A stretch of 64,000 nucleotides of DNA from Rhodopseudomonas sp. P2A-2r (GTDB taxonomy: Bacteria > Pseudomonadota > Alphaproteobacteria > Rhizobiales > Xanthobacteraceae), in NCBI RefSeq assembly GCF_026015985.1, contig NZ_CP110389.1, positions 4,310,001-4,374,000 of the forward strand, given 5' to 3'. A model generated the notes under the pieces. That model saw nothing but the letters and a program-made list of their open reading frames with translations. It was not told where the DNA came from and made no database searches. The position numbers were made by a program, and so were the translations under genes. This document shows positions 57,992 through 64,000 of the stretch, in pieces; the first letter of the stretch is position 1; each line of letters starts with the position of its first letter.

Positions 57992-58711
57992 TCAGTGAAT
58001 CTCCGCCGACCTCGCCAGCGCTTCCTTGAGCCGTGCGAGGGAGAAGTCGGCACTTCGGGCGATGTCGAGAATGGGCGTCTCGCGACGGCCGCAAAGTTCG
58101 GCGGCATCGGGAAGCTTTGCGGCGAGGTCGATCGGTATCACCACCGCGCCATGACGGTCGGCATGGATCAAATCGCCGCAGCGCACCGTCATCCCGGCGA
58201 CCCGCACCTCGCCGCCGAAGTTCTCGGCATGGACGTACGCATGCGACGGGCCGATCGAGCCTGCCAGCGCCTGGAAGCCCGGAGCCCATTGCGGAATGTC
58301 GCGGATCGATCCGTCGGTAATGACGCCGAGGCAACCGAGCGCCTTGTGCACGGCGCTCTGGACCTCGCCCCAGAATGCGCCATAGCCCACATCGGCACCG
58401 TCGATATCCTGGATCACGCTGATGCGCGGCCCCACGCCGGTGCCGACATATTCATAATAGGCAATCCGCCGCGCCGATTGCTCGGCTGGCGTCAGGCCCG
58501 AGGCCAGGACGGAGCGGATCGTGACCGTGCGGGCATAGCCAACCATCGGCGGCAGATCGGGAAACGGGCAAACCAGCGGCTTGGTGGTGTAACCGACCAG
58601 CCGGCGTTCCGGCGCGACGACCTCCATGGCGTTGCAGATCGTCGGCGTATCGTAGCGCGCCAACGCTTCGAGCGTGGACGCGGGCAGCGGTCCGGTCGCG
58701 GGGTTTGTCAA
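57992..58711 (-). CDS. RraA-like family protein (aldolase/demethylmenaquinone-like fold)
   Basis: A 239-residue RraA-fold protein. GCLGVITDGSIRDIPQW carries the conserved Arg-Asp, and HADRHGAVVIP follows, with GDLIHAD as the metal-side segment. A TTG at 58711 with AGGAG seven bases upstream is the likely start, better than an ATG nine codons earlier with no ribosome site. Members include HMG/CHA aldolases and RNase E inhibitors; here there is no pathway context, so function is open. Confidence 0.8.
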   Translation of the reverse strand: MTNPATGPLPASTLEALARYDTPTICNAMEVVAPERRLVGYTTKPLVCPFPDLPPMVGYARTVTIRSVLASGLTPAEQSARRIAYYEYVGTGVGPRISVIQDIDGADVGYGAFWGEVQSAVHKALGCLGVITDGSIRDIPQWAPGFQALAGSIGPSHAYVHAENFGGEVRVAGMTVRCGDLIHADRHGAVVIPIDLAAKLPDAAELCGRRETPILDIARSADFSLARLKEALARSAEIH

Positions 58712-58878
58712 GGCGTTTCTCCTGCTTTTCTGGGTCATGCATCCGGTCTTTGCCGGATGGTCGCACCTCGCATATAGCCGACTTCCGACGGCCAGCCCAT
58801 TGGCTGCCGGCGATCCATGCGAAATCGCTGCGCCGTGGGGACGGCACAGCGGTCTCAAGCGCGGATCGGCAGGTCAGT

Positions 58879-59760
58879 TCAGGCGGCCGGGCCGGTCAGC
58901 GGGGGAAGCTCGGGCGTGGACGGCGCATAGGGCGACGCCGGACCGGCAGGCGCCATAGGATCGACAGCCGCCTCGGCCTGGGCCGCAAGGTTGCGTTCCT
59001 GCTCACGGTAGGACTTCCAGCCCCACGGCAGGCTCAGCAGATAGGCGACGGAAACAATCGACAGGATGTGCCACGGGTAGCTGATCAGCAGCGCGATGAA
59101 CAACACCGCCGCGACGACCACGGGCAACACCATTTCACGCGGCACGCGCATCTTGACGGCCTTGCCGGAAAATACCGGCAGCCGGGACACCATCAAGAAT
59201 CCGATCAGCAACGTGAACAGCGCCGTCAGCACGGCCGGCGGCATCGGCATGCCCAGGAACGACAGGTAAATCGGCAGCAGCACCGTGATCGCGCCAAGCG
59301 GCGCCGGCACGCCGGTGAAGAAATTGGCGGCGAAGGGCGGCTTGTTGGGATCGTCGAGGGTCGCGTTGAAGCGCGCCAGACGCAGCCCGCCGCCGATGGC
59401 GAAGATCATGGCGGCGATCCAGCCAACATTGTTCAGGTCATGCAGCTGCCAGAAATACAGGATGAGGCCCGGCGCAACGCCGAAATTGACGAAATCCGCC
59501 AAGCTGTCGAGCTCCGCGCCGAACTTCGACTGCCCCTTGATCATGCGGGCGACGCGCCCGTCGACGCCATCGAGCACCGCGGCAAAGACGATGGCGGCCA
59601 CCGCCAGCTCCATTCGCCCCTCGGTGGACAGCCGAATCGCCGTCAACCCGGCGCAGATCGCCAGCAGGGTGATCACGTTGGGTACCAGCATCCGGACCGG
59701 AATCGGGTGGAACCGGCGGCGACGCATCTCGGTCGATTTGGGATCGATGGGCATTTGCAT
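58879..59760 (-). CDS. pssA: CDP-diacylglycerol-serine O-phosphatidyltransferase
   Basis: A 293-residue membrane enzyme. The CDP-alcohol phosphotransferase motif is complete: DGVDGRVAR, then GAELDSLAD, with the eight-residue spacer. About eight hydrophobic helices follow and the C-terminus is proline/alanine-rich. It makes phosphatidylserine from CDP-diacylglycerol and serine. It lies 74 bases after psd on the same strand, the usual psd-pssA pair. The start at 59760 (MQMPIDPKS) fits other members. Confidence 0.93.
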   Translation of the reverse strand: MQMPIDPKSTEMRRRRFHPIPVRMLVPNVITLLAICAGLTAIRLSTEGRMELAVAAIVFAAVLDGVDGRVARMIKGQSKFGAELDSLADFVNFGVAPGLILYFWQLHDLNNVGWIAAMIFAIGGGLRLARFNATLDDPNKPPFAANFFTGVPAPLGAITVLLPIYLSFLGMPMPPAVLTALFTLLIGFLMVSRLPVFSGKAVKMRVPREMVLPVVVAAVLFIALLISYPWHILSIVSVAYLLSLPWGWKSYREQERNLAAQAEAAVDPMAPAGPASPYAPSTPELPPLTGPAA

Positions 59761-59834
59761 GGGGCTCTCTATAGCAAACGCCACCCTGCTCCGCCATTGT
59801 GGCGGCGACAGACACAAACCGGCGGGCGACGCGG

Positions 59835-60533
59835 TTAATCGACCCGGAAAGTGCGTCCGCCATCGCCGAGCTGGAAATCGGCCAGCACGGTCTCGCCGGC
59901 CACCGCGGTCTGGCCCACGGAAACCAGCGATTTGGTGCCCTCCGGCAGATAGACGTCGAGCCGCGAGCCGAAGCGGATCAGGCCGAAACGCTCGCCGGCA
60001 CCCAGGGTCTGGCCTTCGCGGACGAACGAGACGATCCGCCGCGCCACCAGGCCGGCAATCTGCACCACGCCGATGCGGCCGCCGGGGATCGAAATCACCA
60101 GCGAATTTCGCTCGTTGTCCTCACTGGCCTTGTCGAGTTCGGCATTGATGAATTTGCCCGGACGATAGGCGATCCGATCGATCCGGCCGGTCACCGGACT
60201 GCGGTTCACGTGGCAATTGAACACGCTCATGAAGATCGAAATCCGCAGCAGCGGCTGGTCGCCGAGACCGAGTTCGGCCGGCGGCAGGACCATCGAGATC
60301 AACGACACCCGCCCGTCGGCCGGGGACACCACGATGCCTTCCCGCACCGGCGTCACCCGCACCGGATCGCGGAAGAACAGCGCACACCACACGGTCAGCA
60401 CGGTTCCGATCCAGCCGAGCGGCGTCCAGATCCAGAACAGGATCAGCGTCGCCAGCGCGAAAGCGCCGATGAACGGATGGCCTTCCTTGTGGATCGGCGG
60501 GATTTGCGCGCGGATGGAATTGGCGATGGACAT
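59835..60533 (-). CDS. psd: Phosphatidylserine decarboxylase proenzyme
   Basis: A 232-residue short-type Psd. Two N-terminal membrane segments precede [32 protein letters not shown] and the C-terminal self-cleavage region [11 protein letters not shown], where the Gly-Ser bond gives the pyruvoyl group. It forms phosphatidylethanolamine. Its first 91 bases overlap the 3' end of the DUF559 frame. Confidence 0.94.
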   Translation of the reverse strand: MSIANSIRAQIPPIHKEGHPFIGAFALATLILFWIWTPLGWIGTVLTVWCALFFRDPVRVTPVREGIVVSPADGRVSLISMVLPPAELGLGDQPLLRISIFMSVFNCHVNRSPVTGRIDRIAYRPGKFINAELDKASEDNERNSLVISIPGGRIGVVQIAGLVARRIVSFVREGQTLGAGERFGLIRFGSRLDVYLPEGTKSLVSVGQTAVAGETVLADFQLGDGGRTFRVD

Positions 60534-60940
60534 GGAAGCTGCGCTCTATTCTTCTTTCCCCTCTCCCCGTCGGGAGAGGGTGGCGCGCCGCCAGGCGCGC
60601 CGGGAGAGGGGCTGACGGCGATCACGGTGGCCAGAATGATCTCCAGCACCGCGTTCGTCTCGTTCAGGACTTCATTATTCCAGAACCGCAGGATACGAAA
60701 CCCTTGATCTTCTAGCCATTTCGTCCGCTCGACGTCGGAAGCTCTTTCCGCGTGCTGGCTGCCATCCACTTCGACCAGCAACTTCCGCTCCATACAGGCG
60801 AAATCGGCTACGTACTTCCCGATTGGGACCTGCCGCTTGAATTTGATGCCTTCCAGGCGGTGTGCGCGCAGCCGATACCAAAGCCGCCGTTCGGCGTCCG
60901 TCATATTCGCGCGCAAGGATTTGGCGAACGCTCGTGACAT
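60443..60940 (-). CDS. DUF559 endonuclease-like protein, C-terminus encoded by a repeat
   Basis: The first about 110 residues are a DUF559 domain, a restriction-endonuclease fold related to Vsr-type nucleases: [45 protein letters not shown] and [14 protein letters not shown] and VEVDG hold the likely metal-binding acids. The remaining residues ([19 protein letters not shown]...) come from repeat family A (60558-60611) and then run through the psd start in another frame. This tail is probably accidental. The start is ATG at 60940. Confidence 0.75.
   Translation of the reverse strand: MSRAFAKSLRANMTDAERRLWYRLRAHRLEGIKFKRQVPIGKYVADFACMERKLLVEVDGSQHAERASDVERTKWLEDQGFRILRFWNNEVLNETNAVLEIILATVIAVSPSPGAPGGAPPSPDGERGKKNRAQLPCPSPIPSARKSRRSTRKAIRSSALSRWRR
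60558..60611. repeat. Palindromic repeat, family A (copy 5), inside the DUF559 3' end
   Basis: CCCCTCTCCC...CGGGAGAGGGG with an inner GGCGCGCCGCCAGGCGCGCC. It lies inside a coding frame on the minus strand. Confidence 0.8.
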
Positions 60941-60941
60941 C

Positions 60942-61023
60942 CCCTCTCCCGTCTCGCCCGCGCAAATGCGCGGTCGAGCCACCCTCTCCCCAAGCGCAGC
61001 TTCGCTGCACTCGGGGGCGAGGG
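60942..61023. repeat. Palindromic intergenic repeat, family A (copy 6)
   Basis: CCCCTCTCCCGTCTCGCCCGC and CCCTCTCCCC...CTCGGGGGCGAGGG flank AAGCGCAGCTTCGCTGC. It fills the gap between the ABC exporter stop and the DUF559 start. Confidence 0.75.
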
Positions 61024-61034
61024 AAGAAAGAAAG

Positions 61035-62993
61035 CTACTCCGCGGCGTCGGGCGTCGTCAGCAGGTCATCGACCGCCGGCGGCGCCCGGTTCGGCGCCTT
61101 GTCGTCATCCGCGATCATCGCCAGTTTCTCGCGGGCTTCCTGCGCCTCGCGCTGCCGGTTCCACATACTGGCGTAGAGACCGTGGGCTGCCAGCAACTGC
61201 GCATGCGTGCCGCGCTCGGCGATGCGGCCCTGATCCAGCACGATGATCTCGTCGGCGCCGACAATGGTGGAGAGCCGATGCGCGATCACCAGCGACGTGC
61301 GGTTGCGTGAGACCTTTTCCAGCGCGTCCTGGATTTCCTGTTCGGTGTGGCTGTCGAGCGCCGAGGTGGCTTCGTCCAGCAGCAGGATCGGCGGGCCCTT
61401 GAGCACAGTGCGGGCGATGGCCACGCGCTGCTTCTCGCCGCCCGACAGTTTCAGGCCGCGCTCGCCGACCTCGGTCTCGTAGCCCTTGGGCGACATGCGG
61501 ATGAAGCCGTCGATCTGCGCCATCTTCGCCGCCTCCTCCACCTCCGCGTCGGTCGCATCCCAGCGGCCGTAGCGGATGTTGTAGCGGATGGTGTCGTTGA
61601 ACAGCACCGTGTCCTGCGGCACCATGCCGATGGCCGCGCGCAGCGAGGATTGCGTGATATTGCGGATGTTCTGGCCGTCGATCGAAATCGTGCCGCCGGA
61701 CACGTCATAGAGCCTGAACAACAGCCGCGAGATGGTCGACTTGCCGGCACCGGACGGCCCGACGATCGCCACGGTCTTGCCAGCCGGCACCTCGAAGGAC
61801 AGCCCCTTCAGGATCGGGCGCTCCGGATCGTAGGAGAACTGCACGTTGTCGAAGCGCACGTTGCCTGACGTCACCACCAGCGGCTTGGCGCCGGGCAGAT
61901 CCTTGACCTCGGGATTGCGCTGCAGGACGCCGAACATCTTCTCGATGTCGATCACCGCCTGCTTGATCTCGCGATACACCATGCCCATGAAATTCAGCGG
62001 CTGGTAGAGCTGGATCATCATGGCGTTGACCATGACGAAATCGCCGACCGTATTGGTGCCATTGCGCACGCCTACGGCGCACATCAGCATGGTCGCAGTC
62101 AGACCGCAGGTGAAGATGATGGCCTGCCCAGTGTTGAGGACCGCCAGCGACGTGTAGGTCTTCACCGAGGCGCGCTCGTAGCGTTCCATCGAGCGGTCGT
62201 AGCGCTCCGCCTCGCGTTGCTCGGCGCTGAAATACTTGACGGTCTCGTAATTCAGCAGCGAGTCGATCGCCTTGGTATTGGCCTCGGTGTCGGAATCGTT
62301 CATCCGGCGGCGGATCTCGATCCGCCATTCGGTGGCGATGTAGGTGTAGTACATGTAGACCACGACGGTGATCAGCGTCACCAGCACGTAGCGCCAGTCG
62401 AACTGCCAGAGCAGCACGCCCATCAGCAGCGTGACCTCGACGATGGTCGGCACGAGTTGCAGGATCACCATCCGGACGATGACTTCGATGCCGAGCCGGC
62501 CGCGTTCCAGCACCCTTGTCAGGCCGCCGGTCTTGCGTTCCAGATGGAACCGCAGCGACAGTTCATGCATGTGCACGAAGGTCAGGTACGCCAGCTTGCG
62601 CACCGCATGCATCGCCACCTTGGCGAAGATGCCGTCGCGCCACTGCGTCAGCACCGCCATCAGCACGCGGATCAGGCCGTAGCTCCCGGTCATGAGCAGC
62701 GGCGAGGCGACCAGCCAGAGCGCCCAACTCGACGGCTGGACCGGGGCGGTATCCGCGCCGGTCAGGGCGTCAATGGCCCATTTGAAGGTGAACGGCACGG
62801 TCAGCGTCGCCAGCTTGGCGAACACCAGCAGCACCATCGACCACAGCACCCGCATCTTCAGGTCGGCGCGGTCGCCGGGCCAGATATACGGCCACAGGTG
62901 CGCAAGCGTTCCGAGCAGCGTTGCACGTTCGGTGGTATTTTCCGGCGCCTGCGCGACCTGGTCGGGCTGGCGGGCGTGGTGGGGATTAGACAT
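61035..62993 (-). CDS. ABC exporter, Atm1/HMT1-type half-transporter (permease-ATPase fusion)
   Basis: A 652-residue half-size exporter. Six membrane helices occupy residues about 45-330, then the ATPase with Walker A GPSGAGKST, signature LSGGEKQRVAIA and Walker B ILLLDEATSALD. The motif NYETVKYF and NFMGMVYREIKQ are typical of Atm1-type proteins that export glutathione-based or metal-related compounds. It acts as a homodimer in the inner membrane. The N- and C-terminal ends are extra, charged tails. Confidence 0.92.
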   Translation of the reverse strand: MSNPHHARQPDQVAQAPENTTERATLLGTLAHLWPYIWPGDRADLKMRVLWSMVLLVFAKLATLTVPFTFKWAIDALTGADTAPVQPSSWALWLVASPLLMTGSYGLIRVLMAVLTQWRDGIFAKVAMHAVRKLAYLTFVHMHELSLRFHLERKTGGLTRVLERGRLGIEVIVRMVILQLVPTIVEVTLLMGVLLWQFDWRYVLVTLITVVVYMYYTYIATEWRIEIRRRMNDSDTEANTKAIDSLLNYETVKYFSAEQREAERYDRSMERYERASVKTYTSLAVLNTGQAIIFTCGLTATMLMCAVGVRNGTNTVGDFVMVNAMMIQLYQPLNFMGMVYREIKQAVIDIEKMFGVLQRNPEVKDLPGAKPLVVTSGNVRFDNVQFSYDPERPILKGLSFEVPAGKTVAIVGPSGAGKSTISRLLFRLYDVSGGTISIDGQNIRNITQSSLRAAIGMVPQDTVLFNDTIRYNIRYGRWDATDAEVEEAAKMAQIDGFIRMSPKGYETEVGERGLKLSGGEKQRVAIARTVLKGPPILLLDEATSALDSHTEQEIQDALEKVSRNRTSLVIAHRLSTIVGADEIIVLDQGRIAERGTHAQLLAAHGLYASMWNRQREAQEAREKLAMIADDDKAPNRAPPAVDDLLTTPDAAE

Positions 62994-63196
62994 TCACCGC
63001 CCCGCAAGTAGGGAGGGCAGCGAGCGGCCGTGGTCTGGCATTTCTGGGCACTGTCATGATCGCCGACATATAGCGTGCCCGGTCGCCTCCCGCACCCCTT
63101 GGACGGCATGGATTTTCCGGTTTGCCGCACTTTCCAGCACGAAATCGCTCCCGGCCGCGCTTTCCATGTCTTGACGCTGTCATTCCGCAGTGCCAC

Positions 63197-63811
63197 ATGG
63201 ATTCCATGAGCATTATCAAAACCGTCTGTGTCTATTGCGGCTCCGGCCCGGGCACCAATCCCAGCTTCGTCGAATCGGCCATCGCGCTCGGCAAGTCGCT
63301 TGCCGAAAATGGCGTCGGCCTGGTGTATGGCGGCGGTTCGATCGGCCTGATGGGCGCGGTGGCCACCTCGGTGCTGGATCACGGCGGCACCGTGACGGGC
63401 ATCATCCCGGACTTCCTGACCAAGCGCGAAAACGCGCTGTCGCGGGCGCAGGAAATGATCGTCACCCACGACATGCACGAGCGCAAGCGACTGATGTTCG
63501 AGCGCTCCGACGCCTTCGTCGCCCTGCCCGGCGGTATCGGCACTCTGGAAGAGCTGGTCGAGCAGCTGACCTGGCAGCAACTAGGCAGGCACAGCAAGCC
63601 AATCCTGCTCGCCAATATCGATAATTTCTGGGAACCGCTGCTCGAATTGCTGGACCACATGCGCAGCACGGCCTTCATCCGACCCACCCTGCCGCTCGAA
63701 GTCCTGAAAGCCGAACGGGTCGAGGACATCCTGCCCCGGCTTCGCGCCGCCGCGGCCAAGGCGTCGGAAGAAGCCAAGGAGCTGGCGCCCGAAGTCGCCA
63801 CCCGGCTTTAG
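63197..63811 (+). CDS. LOG family protein (cytokinin riboside 5'-monophosphate phosphoribohydrolase-like)
   Basis: A 204-residue Rossmann-like protein with the family motif PGGIGTLEELVE and GLVYGGGSIGLMGAVA. LOG enzymes release free cytokinin bases from nucleotide forms; many bacterial members act on AMP. The start could be 63197 or the ATG at 63206; neither has a strong ribosome site. It diverges from the ABC exporter. Confidence 0.9.
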   Translation: MDSMSIIKTVCVYCGSGPGTNPSFVESAIALGKSLAENGVGLVYGGGSIGLMGAVATSVLDHGGTVTGIIPDFLTKRENALSRAQEMIVTHDMHERKRLMFERSDAFVALPGGIGTLEELVEQLTWQQLGRHSKPILLANIDNFWEPLLELLDHMRSTAFIRPTLPLEVLKAERVEDILPRLRAAAAKASEEAKELAPEVATRL

Positions 63812-63824
63812 CTCTCAGCCAACG

Positions 63825-64000
63825 TCATTCGTTCGGAAACGTCACCGCCTCGATGCGGTTGCCGTCGGGGTCTGCCACGAAGGTCGCATAATAGCGCACC
63901 CGGTCATGCGGTCGCAGCGACGGCGCGCTTTCCGAGGTGCCGCCTGCTGCCACCGCCGCGGCATGAAACGCATCGATCTCCGCCGTTGTCCTGGCCCGCA
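63825..64000 (-). CDS. VOC (glyoxalase) family protein, C-terminal end only
   Basis: The last 57 codons of a minus-strand gene that continues past the window. The end reads TTAEIDAFHAAAVAAGG, then RVRYYATFVADPDGNRIE, the usual C-terminus of single-domain VOC proteins, where the final Glu is a metal ligand. Start and length are unknown. Confidence 0.8.
   Translation of the reverse strand, partial: RARTTAEIDAFHAAAVAAGGTSESAPSLRPHDRVRYYATFVADPDGNRIEAVTFPNE

Noticed and set aside
1..64000. Prophage, insertion sequence, integrative element or CRISPR array
   Set aside because: No integrase, transposase, phage structural gene or regularly spaced repeat was found. The tRNA-Gln gene is not followed by an integrase or a visible repeat of its 3' end.

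Overview
The window reads as an ordinary, gene-dense chromosomal segment of a GC-rich alphaproteobacterium, most likely a member of the Bradyrhizobium/Rhodopseudomonas/Afipia group. The grounds are a complete acpXL-to-lpxXL cluster for the very-long-chain acyl group of lipid A, an ExbB with an alanine-rich N-terminal extension, two adjacent Kup potassium transporters, and several families of intergenic palindromic repeats of the kind common in that group. No phage, transposase, integrase or CRISPR array was seen.

Layout. 1-2 kb: end of an acyl-CoA synthetase gene and a thiolase. 2.2-11 kb: a sugar-acid regulon, made of a D-erythronate dehydrogenase-like gene and a MalK/MalE/MalF/MalG-type ABC importer on the minus strand, diverging from an IlvD/Edd-type dehydratase and an SDR dehydrogenase on the plus strand. 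11.2-15.8 kb: TlpA-like thioredoxin, Asp-box propeller, TonB-dependent receptor and DUF2946-like protein, probably for metal (copper) handling. 16.0-21.5 kb: a siderophore uptake unit (receptor, PiuC-type hydroxylase, ExbB, ExbD, TonB). 22.3-26.7 kb: an RND efflux pair. 26.7-30.1 kb: a spermidine-synthase-like enzyme, a Crp-type regulator, a receiver protein, a PilZ protein and CheR. 30.7 kb: tRNA-Gln(CTG).

30.9-33.5 kb holds the most unusual gene: a trypsin-like protease domain joined to a zinc-dependent phospholipase C / S1-P1 nuclease domain and ending in a histone-H1-like lysine/alanine tail. 33.7-40.1 kb: an aromatic catabolic operon that converts 2-pyrone-4,6-dicarboxylate to pyruvate and oxaloacetate, with a type I extradiol dioxygenase, a solute-binding protein and a LysR regulator. 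40.5-43.6 kb: a HerA-like ATPase, an internally deleted peroxidase-like remnant, MgtC and a small membrane protein. 43.8-49.1 kb: acpXL-fabZ-fabF2-fabF1-adh-lpxXL. 49.3-56 kb: polyamine-binding protein, aminotransferase, rhodanese and two Kup proteins. 56-57.7 kb: MotB/MotA. 58-64 kb: RraA-like protein, PssA, Psd, DUF559 nuclease-like protein, an Atm1-type ABC exporter, LOG and the end of a VOC protein.

Eight genes that otherwise look whole are each broken by a single-base gain or loss, several of them at short homopolymers. I read most of these as sequence or assembly errors, and describe each gene across its break.
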